Part shown: positions 15,833-24,747 of the stretch, piece by piece
How positions within the stretch are numbered: position 1 is the first letter of the stretch
Layout: each line of letters starts with the position of its first letter
DNA from: Rheinheimera sp. EpRS3
GTDB taxonomy: Bacteria; Pseudomonadota; Gammaproteobacteria; Enterobacterales; Alteromonadaceae
NCBI RefSeq assembly: GCF_001513785.1
Contig: NZ_LNQS01000001.1
Coordinates: forward strand, 186,001 to 250,000
DNA length: 64,000 nucleotides
Reading direction: 5' to 3'
The notes under the pieces: generated by a model
What the model was told of the DNA's origin: nothing
What the model saw: the letters and a program-made list of their open reading frames with translations, nothing else
Database searches by the model: none
Made by a program: the position numbers and the translations under genes

Positions 15833-17170
15833 ATGCCACAGCCCTTATCTTCTGCGGCCACAACCGTTAGCCTGCGAGAAGCATTTAGCTACTGGCTGAA
15901 ACTGGGTTTTATCAGCTTTGGCGGCCCGGCGGGCCAGCTGGGTATGATGCATCAGGAGCTGGTAGAAAAACGCCGCTGGATCTCCGAAGCGCGGTTTTTA
16001 CATGCGCTAAACTACTGCATGCTGCTGCCAGGGCCAGAGGCGCAGCAGTTGGCCACCTATATTGGCTGGTTATTACACGGTGCTAAAGGCGCTTTAATCG
16101 CTGGTTTGTTGTTTATTTTGCCGTCGTTTTTTATCTTAAGCCTGCTGGCCTGGTTGTATCTGGCGCATGGCGAGATGTCGCTGGTGCAGGGCTTGTTGTA
16201 TGGCGTAAAACCGGCGGTTACCGCCATAGTGCTGTTTGCCGCCTGGCGTATCGGTAAAAAAACCTTACATACTACTGCGCTTAAACTGCTGGCGCTGGCG
16301 GCATTGATTGCTATAGCGCTATTTAAGCTGCCGTTTCCGTATATCGTGGTTGCTGCTGCGCTTATTGGTCTGCTGCTGATGCGCTGGTGGCCGGCGCAGC
16401 TTACAGTACCACCGGCAACGCATGGCAGCGTTAAAGCCGGTGCTGCGGTAATCAACGACAATACCGTATTACCAAAGTGGCAGTTATTTAGCTGGCGCAA
16501 ATTTGTGTTGGGTATTGCTCTGGGGCTGGGGATCTGGGCTGTATCACTTGGCGTGCTGGTTGCGCTGTATGGCTGGCATAGCCCGCAAGTGCAACTGGGC
16601 TGGTTTTTTACCAAGGCAGCGCTGCTAACCTTTGGTGGTGCTTATGCGGTATTACCCTATGTGTATCAGGGCGCGGTAGAGCACTACAGCTGGCTGACTG
16701 CACTGCAAATGATAGACGCGCTGGCGCTGGGCGAAAGCACCCCAGGGCCGCTGATTATGGTGGTGGCCTTTGTCGGCTTTATTGCCGGCTGGGCAGAGCA
16801 GCTGTTCGGGCCAAACATGCTGCCACTGGCCGGTATACTGGCAGCTGCCATTGTCACCTTCTTTACCTTTTTGCCGTCATTCCTGTTTATTTTAGTCGGC
16901 GCACCGCTGGTAGAAAGCAGCCGTAAGCAAGCCGCCTTTACTGCGCCACTTACCGCCATTACGGCGGCTGTAGTGGGGGTTATTGTTAATCTGGCGTTGT
17001 TTTTTGGCTACCATGTGCTGCTGCCGCAGGGGTTGGGTGGCAGTATCGACTGGCTGGCTTTACTGCTGGGTATCGCCGCCGGCATCGCTTTATTTCGCTA
17101 TAACCAGGGCATAATGCGGGTGCTGGCATGTTCGGCCGTGGCGGGTATCATCATTCAGCTACTGCTGTAG
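15833..17170 (+). CDS. chrA: Chromate transporter ChrA family protein
   Basis: A 445-residue membrane protein of the CHR superfamily in the long (two-domain) form. FGGPAGQLGMMHQELVEKRRW and LPGPEAQQLATYIGWLLHG are the signatures of the first half. LTFGGAYAVLPYVYQGAVEHYSWLT and ALGESTPGPLIMVVAFVGF repeat the pattern in the second half. About ten to twelve membrane helices are expected. ChrA exports chromate driven by the proton gradient and shares transport with sulfate analogues. No chrB-type regulator is adjacent, so induction by chromate cannot be inferred. Confidence 0.92.
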   Translation: MPQPLSSAATTVSLREAFSYWLKLGFISFGGPAGQLGMMHQELVEKRRWISEARFLHALNYCMLLPGPEAQQLATYIGWLLHGAKGALIAGLLFILPSFFILSLLAWLYLAHGEMSLVQGLLYGVKPAVTAIVLFAAWRIGKKTLHTTALKLLALAALIAIALFKLPFPYIVVAAALIGLLLMRWWPAQLTVPPATHGSVKAGAAVINDNTVLPKWQLFSWRKFVLGIALGLGIWAVSLGVLVALYGWHSPQVQLGWFFTKAALLTFGGAYAVLPYVYQGAVEHYSWLTALQMIDALALGESTPGPLIMVVAFVGFIAGWAEQLFGPNMLPLAGILAAAIVTFFTFLPSFLFILVGAPLVESSRKQAAFTAPLTAITAAVVGVIVNLALFFGYHVLLPQGLGGSIDWLALLLGIAAGIALFRYNQGIMRVLACSAVAGIIIQLLL

Positions 17171-17183
17171 TTTTTTGCATCAT

Positions 17184-17264
17184 AACATCGGCAATTTACT
17201 GTTGGCTAAATCGGTTACCAGCATATGGTCCGGCCTGTGAGTTGTGCAAAAATCTACTTTAACG
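17184..17264 (-). pseudogene. Detached 3'-end fragment of a DUF1445 gene
   Basis: On the minus strand this encodes KVDFCTTHRPDHMLVTDLAN followed by SKLPML and a stop. It aligns without gaps to the last ~27 codons of the intact DUF1445 gene (23862-23942), at roughly 80% nucleotide identity counted by eye. No other part of that gene is present. It starts 10 bases after the stop of the regulator-hydrolase fusion gene. It is either the remnant of a second DUF1445 gene or a displaced end left by insertion of the 17.3-23.9 kb segment. Confidence 0.75.
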
Positions 17265-17273
17265 TAGGTACCC

Positions 17274-18671
17274 TTACTGATGACGGGCCATAAAATCGCG
17301 TATGGCTTGCACAAAGGTTTTTGATGCTGGCTCGCGCCCGAGCAATAAATGGCCATTGCTTTCCAGGCCAACAAATTCGGCATTAGGAATAGCTGCAGCA
17401 ATATCGCGGCCTACGCTTATTGGTATGCGCTGGTCGCCCATGGCATGAATCACTAAAGTGGGTACTTTTACCTGCGCCAGGCGGTGGCGTACGTCGATGT
17501 CGGCAAACACCGATAAAAATCTTACTGCGTTTTCGGCTGAGGTGGTTAAGCGCTGAAAATCATTAAACCAGTTGAACTCCGCTTCGTTGGCATCCGGCAT
17601 AAAGGTAGAGGAAAATATCTGCCGGTATGCCGGATTATCTGTACCCCAGCCTACGGCTGTTAATGTCATCACCGCTTCGCGCTCTTTGGTTAAGGCCTCC
17701 GTGGCACCAATACGCCAGCCGGCGGCGTAACCACCAAACAGAATAAGATGTGACACTTTTTCCGGATAACGAATAGCATACTCGATAGATACCGCCGCGC
17801 CTTGTGATATACCCAGCAGCGCAAATTTATCCAGCTTGTTAGCGTCTACCACGGTCTCCAGATCGGTTACAAAGGCGCTGAAGGAAATATCCGCCACGTC
17901 CCAGTCTGATAAACCATTGCCGCGCTCATCGTAGCGGACAAAATGATGATCTGCTGCTAAATCGCGGAACAGTGGGCTCCAGATTGGCGCATTCCAATCA
18001 TGTTCTAAATGACTAAGCCAATTAGCAGCTTTGACAATGGTAGGGCCTTTGCCTACAGACGCATAAGCAATACGGACACCATCATGCGCGGTACAAAATT
18101 GTACTTTTTGTCGCGCGAGCAACTCGCGGCTGGCGGGTGGCTCTATGGTATGCCAGTTATCCGGGCTGCTCAGCGTGGTGTGCGAGGCTAAACGGGCTTG
18201 CAACTTGCCGGTGAGTTGCTGTAGCTCATTACGCTCTGCCGTTAACCAATCTTGAAACAGGCTCTGATCGGGTAAATCCAGCCCCTGTAAAAAAGGCTGC
18301 TGGCTTTGTTGTAGCAGGCTTTCCAGTTCGGCAATGGATAAATCGTTGCGCTGGCTGTCGGCTTTTAGCTGGTGCAGGTCGATACTGATATCGCTACTCA
18401 CCAGCGATACCCGCTCGCGGTCTGCCTGCAGCCGTTCTGTGTCAGCGTCATTCACCAGTGGCCGGATCTTACTTAGTGACCAGCGTAATGCGCCTTTAGG
18501 GTCATCCGGTACTTCCCAGAATACTTCACATAATCTGTCGCGGCGGTGTGGCCGGGCAGTAAATGCCAGATACGCCAGCAGGGCGCGGCTACGTTTCGAC
18601 GCCGGCAGCCGAACAAGCAGGTTATTGTGGAAAACCTGTAGTTCACCCAGCATTCTTATCGAAATTTGCAC
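17274..18671 (-). CDS. SARP/OmpR-type DNA-binding domain fused to an alpha/beta hydrolase
   Basis: A 465-residue fusion. Residues 1-90 resemble the winged-helix/BTAD-type domain of SARP regulators (LGELQVFHNNLLVRLPASKRSRALLAYLA, then DRLCEVFWEVPDDPKGALRWSLSKIR). Residues 90-165 look like a short BTAD helical segment. Residues 190-465 form an alpha/beta hydrolase with YDERGNGLSDWD, nucleophile elbow GISQGA (Ser289), Asp413 in MGDQRIP and His441 in NGHLLL, so the triad looks intact. The hydrolase may sense or process the signal that controls DNA binding, like guanylate-cyclase-linked hydrolase regulators; that is inference. It starts at GTG 18671 and diverges from the exported operon, which it may control. 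Confidence 0.8.
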   Translation of the reverse strand: MQISIRMLGELQVFHNNLLVRLPASKRSRALLAYLAFTARPHRRDRLCEVFWEVPDDPKGALRWSLSKIRPLVNDADTERLQADRERVSLVSSDISIDLHQLKADSQRNDLSIAELESLLQQSQQPFLQGLDLPDQSLFQDWLTAERNELQQLTGKLQARLASHTTLSSPDNWHTIEPPASRELLARQKVQFCTAHDGVRIAYASVGKGPTIVKAANWLSHLEHDWNAPIWSPLFRDLAADHHFVRYDERGNGLSDWDVADISFSAFVTDLETVVDANKLDKFALLGISQGAAVSIEYAIRYPEKVSHLILFGGYAAGWRIGATEALTKEREAVMTLTAVGWGTDNPAYRQIFSSTFMPDANEAEFNWFNDFQRLTTSAENAVRFLSVFADIDVRHRLAQVKVPTLVIHAMGDQRIPISVGRDIAAAIPNAEFVGLESNGHLLLGREPASKTFVQAIRDFMARHQ

Positions 18672-19061
18672 AACACGTTACCTGACAGTTATTAATTTAA
18701 TATTGCGTAATCTTATGCGGTCTATTCTTTTAGAACATAGCCATTGCAAGACTATATTGCTAAGTAAACCAGCCCATGTGCCGCAGGGTGTTGTGACATG
18801 CTGCTATTTTAGGCAATTTGTTACATTAGGTTCTTTTAAAATACTTATGCATTTATACGGCATAAGTATTTATTTCAGTTTTAATGTGCAAATTGTGCAA
18901 CGGGAATGCTTTAAAATCAACAACTCAAGTTGAAACTGCATTAACAACTCTGAAATACCACGCCTTAACGCCGGAAATACCACGCTTATGACCACGCTGG
19001 CTACCACGGTAGCTGGTTAGGCTGTCTGCTGGTTTAATTTTTGTTAGGGAAGAACTTTGTT
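18672..19061. other. Divergent regulatory region with a long palindrome and short direct repeats
   Basis: This 390-base non-coding stretch separates the regulator-hydrolase gene (-) from the exported operon (+). It holds the 12-bp-arm palindrome listed separately. A repeated GAAATACCACGC lies at 18952-18963 and 18974-18985, with partial copies (ACCACG) after it. The ORF that spans part of this region on the plus strand shows no family features and mostly shadows the minus-strand gene. Confidence 0.5.
18839..18871. promoter_or_regulatory. 12-bp-arm inverted repeat, candidate operator or hairpin
   Basis: AAATACTTATGC, nine-base spacer, GCATAAGTATTT; the arms match perfectly. It is placed centrally between two divergent genes. 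The AT-rich arms with a spacer suit a dimeric regulator; neither flank has a T-tract that would suggest a terminator. Confidence 0.55.
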
Positions 19062-21002
19062 ATGTTAACCATAAAAACACCACTGTTGGCGTTGGTATTG
19101 CTGACAACCTTAACCGCTTGCGGTGGCAGTGACTCAGCAGTCGAAGAGCCGGTTGTTGTTGAATTTGATATCGAAATGTCTGATTTTTCAATGGATTTTG
19201 ATACCAACCAAGCTTTTGCACTTAATCACCGGATCCCGGTTTCATTTACCATTCGCGGCACTGACGCCAGCATAACGGAAGTGACAAATATTCCGGTTAG
19301 TTTTAGTTTTGTCGAGAAAAACCCGGCCAACCCGGCGGCACCGATCGTATGTAGCTCTAATGCTATTGATGTAGAGTTACCGGCTGGCGGTGAGCCGGTT
19401 GTGGTAGCAAACGAGTTTATCTGGCCTGTCAGCGAATGCCAAATCCTGGCCGAAGCCGGACGCGAAGTAGAACTGCAAGTTGGTTTTTTTCGCGATGAAG
19501 AAGAGCTTAAAGGTAACGTAACAGCCACCTTACCAACTCTGACATTGCGCGAAGGTGGCACAGATGTAGAGTATGAATTAACCACTGAATCATCCGTAGC
19601 CTTGCTGGCTATCACCGAAGCAGGCGAATCTGCCACGCCGGTATTGTCGGTACAATCCGGTTTTGTGTTCAATGGTGCCGATCCTTATTTTTCTAAAATT
19701 GATGCGTCTGAAATTCCGGAAGATTTACAAGTGGTAGACGCTGAAACCGGCCTGAGCATCCAGCAGGAGTTAACCTATGGCATGACCGAAGCGCAATTAG
19801 ACCAATTAGGCAAATTGCCGGCGTCTGTTACGCTGACTTATGTATTAATTCCTGAAAGTGCACCGGGTATCATCTTGCCGTTAATGATTGGTCAGGAAGA
19901 TGACAGCACAGTAGCATCTTACAGTTTTAATGAAATTCAACCGGGCATTGCTGATGAGGTTACCCATGACCTGTATCTGGAAGGCGCGGATCTCGCTGCA
20001 GTACAAGACGGAGATCTGGCAAACGAAACGCACTTTATTTTGCGGGGCTGTGTGGTAACCAGCTTCTCTCAGAATGGTAACGATGGCGATCTTACTAACG
20101 ACTGTAAAGATGTGGACATTAACTTAGAGCGTGAAAGTGCGACCGCCGTTACTGCGGCGAGTAATACGGCCTTTAAAAAGAACCAAAAGCGCAACGCCGG
20201 TAACTCCCGCATTGCCATTGAATCTGAAATGGATGTCGACAACACCCTAAGCCGCAACGGTATTTTAAGCCGTGCCACCGGCGAAGTGGCACTACGCGGC
20301 AATATTGGCAAAAGCTTTGATTTTACAATTGCTGAAGCCATAGCTGAAGCCATAGTAACGAAAGATAAATCGTCCTATTTTCATCAAATTAAAGCCTTCA
20401 ACAAAGTGGTAGCCGGCGATACCAAAGAAGGCAAAGAACACCTGAAACTGAAGAATGAATTCAAGCAGGACAAAGCGCAGGAAGTTGCCGGTTTAGGTTT
20501 TGGTTTTGGCCCGGTGCGGCTGGGTTTTAAAATCAGCGCTGGCGGCCGTGTGGGTATTGATGTTGACGATGACATGGACCTGCTTACTGACCTGCCAGAG
20601 TGCCAACTATTGCTGGTATCTGCAGAAGCGGTTAACACTTGCGGTTACTTAACCCGTACCGTGGCGCCAAACTTCAGTTTTACCGGCCGTATCTTCGGTG
20701 GTCTGGATTTACGCATCGTTAAAGCCGGTGTTGATGCCAACTTACGCTTCCTGGAAAATAAGTTCCCATTAACGGGGGTATTAAGTTTTGGCTTGACGGA
20801 TGACGACCGTATTTTAGTACGCGGTGATGTTACGCTGGATCATACTCTGCAGACCATCAGCGGCAAAGTTAAGCTGGTTGGTACCATTAAAGTGTTCCGT
20901 TTCCGCCGCAGTAAATCCGTTACGCTGGTCAGTTTCTCGTCTAAACCTGTTACGCAGAACCTGTTAACACGCAGTACCGGAGGCACGCTGGAATTACTGT
21001 AG
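19062..21002 (+). CDS. Predicted lipoprotein of unknown function, first gene of exported operon
   Basis: A 646-residue protein with a lipoprotein signal (MLTIKTPLLALVLLTTLTACGG; lipobox LTAC). The mature part is acidic and rich in beta-prone repeats (PVSFTIRGTDASITEVTNIPVSF...), with a Lys-rich stretch near residue 380 (KKNQKRNAGNSRI). The last third is LGFGFGPVRLGFKISAGGRV, then barrel-like alternating strands. The family is not recognised. The ATG at 19062 is chosen over an upstream TTG (19041) because GGAAG lies nine bases before it and the signal peptide begins there. It is followed 36 bases later by the helical-repeat gene and then by a metzincin gene, so the three products probably act together at the envelope. 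Confidence 0.7.
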   Translation: MLTIKTPLLALVLLTTLTACGGSDSAVEEPVVVEFDIEMSDFSMDFDTNQAFALNHRIPVSFTIRGTDASITEVTNIPVSFSFVEKNPANPAAPIVCSSNAIDVELPAGGEPVVVANEFIWPVSECQILAEAGREVELQVGFFRDEEELKGNVTATLPTLTLREGGTDVEYELTTESSVALLAITEAGESATPVLSVQSGFVFNGADPYFSKIDASEIPEDLQVVDAETGLSIQQELTYGMTEAQLDQLGKLPASVTLTYVLIPESAPGIILPLMIGQEDDSTVASYSFNEIQPGIADEVTHDLYLEGADLAAVQDGDLANETHFILRGCVVTSFSQNGNDGDLTNDCKDVDINLERESATAVTAASNTAFKKNQKRNAGNSRIAIESEMDVDNTLSRNGILSRATGEVALRGNIGKSFDFTIAEAIAEAIVTKDKSSYFHQIKAFNKVVAGDTKEGKEHLKLKNEFKQDKAQEVAGLGFGFGPVRLGFKISAGGRVGIDVDDDMDLLTDLPECQLLLVSAEAVNTCGYLTRTVAPNFSFTGRIFGGLDLRIVKAGVDANLRFLENKFPLTGVLSFGLTDDDRILVRGDVTLDHTLQTISGKVKLVGTIKVFRFRRSKSVTLVSFSSKPVTQNLLTRSTGGTLELL

Positions 21003-21037
21003 TACCGGCGTGGGCGTTATACAGGAGAGACTTGAAT

Positions 21038-22822
21038 ATGACAGGTTTGAAGATTAAAACAGTATCGTTGTTAGCCGCCGCTGCTGCTGTTGTTGCGGCG
21101 GTAATAGCGTTCAACCCCTGGCGGGGCTCCGGCTCCGCGCAGGCAGAGCTTGCAGCAGAAGCATCGCAGGCGGCAAGTTGCCGCCTGAGTGCAGGCCAAA
21201 CTGCGGCGTTCCGCTTTAGCTCAACGGTTACCGCAGAGGGGCAAAGCGATACCTTTGAGGGTGTGATGAGCTGGCAGGTTGAAGCGCTTAATGCCGGTGT
21301 TGCGCGGGTGCGGGCAAGCTTCAGCAAGGTTAACCTTAGCCAGGATATGACCTTAGCGGCAGAGCGCGCAGAATCACCGCAAGGCTTGCCGTTTTTTCTG
21401 CAAGTGGACAGCAACTGCGCCATTAGCGGTACTGCCTTTGCACCGCAATGGCAGCCGAAAAGCCGCTTGTTGGTGGCCACCCAACTGGATAATTTCACCT
21501 TTTTGCTGCCGCAAGCAGGTGCAACGCAATGGCAGAGTGCTGCGTTAGACGGGCTGGGCGATTACACCGCGAACTTTAGTGTGCTTAACCAGGCACCACT
21601 GCAAATTCAGCGGCAAAAAACAGATCATCTGATACGTGGTGCCGCCGACAGTTTTGGTATTAAGATCTCGGTGCAGAAATCGCAAGCCACTGCCATGTTT
21701 AACCCGGCACAACCACTGTGGTGGCAAGCTATCAGCGGTGAAGAAATAATGAGCTTGCAGGTTGCTGGTCAGCCGGAAGTGATTATGCAGCAACGCTTTT
21801 CATTGCAACGCGATGATCAACTGTTTGCTGCCATTCCACAAACCGATTGGGCGTTGGCTGAAAAATCTGTCCCTTATGATTTAGCACCGGAATTTGACGA
21901 GTTTATAACGCAGCAGCAAAGTTACACGGAAACTTATACTGCCTTTGTCAGTGCGATCACAGACTCGCCGCCACGTTATTTTGATGCCGCACTGGAAATG
22001 GCCGCCTGGTTGAAGAAACACCCGGAAGATGTCGACTTGTTAGTGGCAGAGCTGCGCGGACAGATGACTGATGATGCCCGGCCGACGGCTTTTTTAGCCT
22101 TGCAGTTATCCGGCCTGAATAACGCCCGCGAAGCGCTGTCAGATATGGTGTTTGACACTACGATGAGCCAGGGCGATCAATCCCGAGCCGCTTCCGCACT
22201 GGCCGACGTTGGCACGCCAAGCCAGGACGTCGCCGAGCTGTTGCTGTCACGCTCTATGATCAAAGATCTTGCCGGCAATGCCAGCTTGTTGGGCGCAGGC
22301 AGTATGGTTGCCCGATCAGAAGACCCGGTTTTACGCCAGTACATTATGCAATCGCTGCAACAACAGCTTGTCGGCGCCGCCGACCAAAGTGAACGGCTAA
22401 TCTTAATTGACAGCATGGGTAATACCGGTGATGCTGCCTTTGTCGATGTATTAAGCACGGAGCTTAGCGCGCAGTCGACTGCAACCCGTCGCCGGGCTGC
22501 TGATGCCATATCACGCTTACCGGCGGAGCAGGCCCGACCTGCGTTGTTGGATGCGCTGGTGCTGGAAAGCGATCCGCAGGTGAGCACTGCATTGATCGAT
22601 GCATTAAAACATGCCGGTGCTACCTCGCCGGAGCTGGTGGATGTGCTGGAAAAACGCATCAACTCGTCAGATGCCAACCAACGTGCCGCTACCATCGATT
22701 TACTGGGCAGCCAACAAACTGAAAGGGCACAGCAACTGCTAATCGCGCAATATAAACGCGAAACCGATGCTCAGCTTAAAATGCAGATTGGCCGCTATGT
22801 GCCGGCCAGGGCGCTAAGATGA
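21038..22822 (+). CDS. Exported beta-domain plus HEAT-like helical-repeat protein
   Basis: A 594-residue protein with an N-terminal membrane anchor or signal (LKIKTVSLLAAAAAVVAAVIAF). Residues ~45-270 are beta-rich. Residues ~300-590 are helical repeats with HEAT-like patterns (DQSRAASALADVGTPSQDVAELLLS; TATRRRAADAISRLPAEQARPALLDALV; NQRAATIDLLGSQQTERAQQLL). A beta N-domain followed by a helical superhelix is the order found in vitellogenin-type lipid transfer proteins; this resemblance is architectural only. AGGAG precedes the ATG by ten bases. Its stop overlaps the start of the metzincin gene by four bases (ATGA), so the two are translationally coupled. Confidence 0.7.
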   Translation: MTGLKIKTVSLLAAAAAVVAAVIAFNPWRGSGSAQAELAAEASQAASCRLSAGQTAAFRFSSTVTAEGQSDTFEGVMSWQVEALNAGVARVRASFSKVNLSQDMTLAAERAESPQGLPFFLQVDSNCAISGTAFAPQWQPKSRLLVATQLDNFTFLLPQAGATQWQSAALDGLGDYTANFSVLNQAPLQIQRQKTDHLIRGAADSFGIKISVQKSQATAMFNPAQPLWWQAISGEEIMSLQVAGQPEVIMQQRFSLQRDDQLFAAIPQTDWALAEKSVPYDLAPEFDEFITQQQSYTETYTAFVSAITDSPPRYFDAALEMAAWLKKHPEDVDLLVAELRGQMTDDARPTAFLALQLSGLNNAREALSDMVFDTTMSQGDQSRAASALADVGTPSQDVAELLLSRSMIKDLAGNASLLGAGSMVARSEDPVLRQYIMQSLQQQLVGAADQSERLILIDSMGNTGDAAFVDVLSTELSAQSTATRRRAADAISRLPAEQARPALLDALVLESDPQVSTALIDALKHAGATSPELVDVLEKRINSSDANQRAATIDLLGSQQTERAQQLLIAQYKRETDAQLKMQIGRYVPARALR

Positions 22823-23847
22823 AACCATCATCAGCGTTTTTGTGCGCAGTTATTGCAGCCGCTATTGCCGGCTGCAATAGCGAACACGCCAGTGAGCCAG
22901 TGCTGTGGACACCGCTGGCGTCGGTCTCGGTAGATAGCGGGCCGGGTAGCACTTCTGCCGTAGCAGTACCGTTGGATAACTTGCGCCGCGCCCTTCGGGT
23001 CAGCGCTCAACCGCAAGGCTGCTTGCAGGTATCTTCTGCTATTAGTGTTACCGGTGAGGAGCTGATTGCCGACCCGGCAGCATCTGATGCCGATATCTGG
23101 CGCACCACTAAATTGCATCAAGCCGGTTTATTGGTGTTAGAAGGCGTAGCCGCAGAGCTGAGCCATATTAGCTTTGCAGCTGTGCCGTGCGATACAGCTG
23201 CTACCGGTATGCTGCCAACCAGCGTTAGGGTTGAATCACGTTTATCCGAACTGCCCACTAATCCGGGGCTTAAACTACGGCTGGTGTTGAGCCAGGCGAT
23301 AAGCGCTGAGTTAGATGCGGAATTATTGGCACAACTGATCGGTTTTGAATTGCAGCTGGACATGGCCATCACAGGTGTAGAGGTTATTGCCGATACCGAT
23401 CTGATTATGCAAAGTCAGGCTGATTTCTCACCGTTAGCCGCTATATTGGCTTTGTTGCCAACGAAAGCGCAAGACACTATTGATCTGGTTATCGGGCCCT
23501 GTCTGTTGCAACAAACATCGTTTGGCTTGCAACAGTTGGCCGGCTTTACACCGCGAATTCCGGGTGGCGCAGGGCCCGCCGATGGTGTTTTTGTTGCCCG
23601 GACCAGTTGTGGTTTTGCCGGGGCACCACCCGGCACTGTTAACGAAATAGCGCGCTTAGCGGCCCACGAAATCGGCCATTATCTCGGGTTGGCGCATCCG
23701 GAAGAACTTGATGGCAGCAAAGATGACTTAGCCAGCACAAGTACTCACAATTTAATGCACCGCGTTCCGTTAGCCGCCACGGCCACCGGGCTCACCTCAG
23801 AGCAGCGCTCACGGATACTGGCACACCCTTTTGTGACAGAGTTGTAG
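22819..23847 (+). CDS. Lipoprotein with metzincin-type zinc protease domain
   Basis: A 342-residue lipoprotein: signal peptide with lipobox IAGC (Cys19). HEIGHYLGLAH at 283-293 is the full metzincin zinc motif HExxHxxGxxH, and NLMH at 311-314 provides the Met-turn, as in matrixin/astacin-like proteases. The ~260 residues before it are of unknown fold and could be a prodomain or substrate-binding part. FGLQQLAGFTPRIPGGAGPADGVFVART precedes the catalytic helix. It is coupled to the upstream helical-repeat gene by a four-base overlap. It is probably anchored to the outer or inner membrane and may process the other operon products or an environmental protein. Confidence 0.82.
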   Translation: MKPSSAFLCAVIAAAIAGCNSEHASEPVLWTPLASVSVDSGPGSTSAVAVPLDNLRRALRVSAQPQGCLQVSSAISVTGEELIADPAASDADIWRTTKLHQAGLLVLEGVAAELSHISFAAVPCDTAATGMLPTSVRVESRLSELPTNPGLKLRLVLSQAISAELDAELLAQLIGFELQLDMAITGVEVIADTDLIMQSQADFSPLAAILALLPTKAQDTIDLVIGPCLLQQTSFGLQQLAGFTPRIPGGAGPADGVFVARTSCGFAGAPPGTVNEIARLAAHEIGHYLGLAHPEELDGSKDDLASTSTHNLMHRVPLAATATGLTSEQRSRILAHPFVTEL

Positions 23848-23857
23848 TTTGCTTTAG

Positions 23858-24643
23858 TTAAAACACCGACAATTTACTGTTAGTTAAGTCGGTGACCAGC
23901 ATATGGCCCGGGCTGTGGGTAATACAAAAATCCACTTTGGCATTGGCTATCGCCACCTGGGGGGTAACACCGCAGGCCCAGAATACCGGCACTTCGCCGG
24001 GCTTTATTGTTACCGCATCGCCAAAGTCCGGCTTATTGATATCAGTAATGCCAATGGCGGCCGGGTCGCCAAAATGCACCGGCGCGCCGTGTACCTGCGG
24101 AAAGCGCGAACAAATTTGTATTGCCCGTATCGCATCGGCCGGTTTCATTGGCCGCATACTCACCACCATACCGCCGTGGAATACTCCGGCTGGCGTGCAG
24201 GCGATAGTAGTGCGGTACATCGGCACGTTTACTTTCTCTGTGATATTACGGATTTCCAGGCCATCAGCCAATAACGACTCTTCAAACGAGAACGAGCAGC
24301 CAATTAAAAAGGTGACTAAATCATCACGCCACACATCACGCACATCGGTTACTTCATCTGTGAGCTGGCCGTTGCGGAAAATGCGGTACTTTGGCAGATC
24401 AGTGCGGATATCCAGATCCTGTGCCAAAGAGGGCATATCAATAGCGGCAGGTGTTGCCGCCATGCCCAGCAACGGGCAGGGCTTGGGGTTAAAGTGGCAA
24501 AACTGCAGAAAATCGGCGGCGTACTGTTTGGGTAATATCGCCATATTGGCCTGAACAAAACCCGGCGCAAAACCAGAGGTATTGCCGCTAAAGGCACCAC
24601 TGCGACACTGCAGGCGTAACTGGTAAGGGGTTAGAGCTGTCAT
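23858..24643 (-). CDS. DUF1445 family protein (D-glutamate cyclase-like / putative hydro-lyase)
   Basis: A 261-residue protein matching the DUF1445 family (PF07286), whose mammalian relative converts D-glutamate to 5-oxo-D-proline; bacterial members are listed as putative hydro-lyases. Recognisable parts are [25 protein letters not shown] at the start, [37 protein letters not shown], and [13 protein letters not shown] with [13 protein letters not shown] at the end. Length is normal. A second copy of its last ~27 codons lies 6.6 kb away at 17184-17264. It is convergent with the exported operon, with 10 bases between them. Confidence 0.85.
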   Translation of the reverse strand: MTALTPYQLRLQCRSGAFSGNTSGFAPGFVQANMAILPKQYAADFLQFCHFNPKPCPLLGMAATPAAIDMPSLAQDLDIRTDLPKYRIFRNGQLTDEVTDVRDVWRDDLVTFLIGCSFSFEESLLADGLEIRNITEKVNVPMYRTTIACTPAGVFHGGMVVSMRPMKPADAIRAIQICSRFPQVHGAPVHFGDPAAIGITDINKPDFGDAVTIKPGEVPVFWACGVTPQVAIANAKVDFCITHSPGHMLVTDLTNSKLSVF

Positions 24644-24747
24644 ACGAATGTCCTTTGGCGAAATACCGCTGTTATATTGCGCAGCACAGCATCTGTCGTC
24701 CAGCGCAATACGGCAGGGTGCAGTAATTTATAGCCAGTTTTGTTATC

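Noticed and set aside
18334-18933. A 199-codon plus-strand ORF overlapping the regulator-hydrolase gene
   Set aside because: Mostly antisense to a gene with intact motifs; the composition is Arg/Ser-rich shadow sequence.
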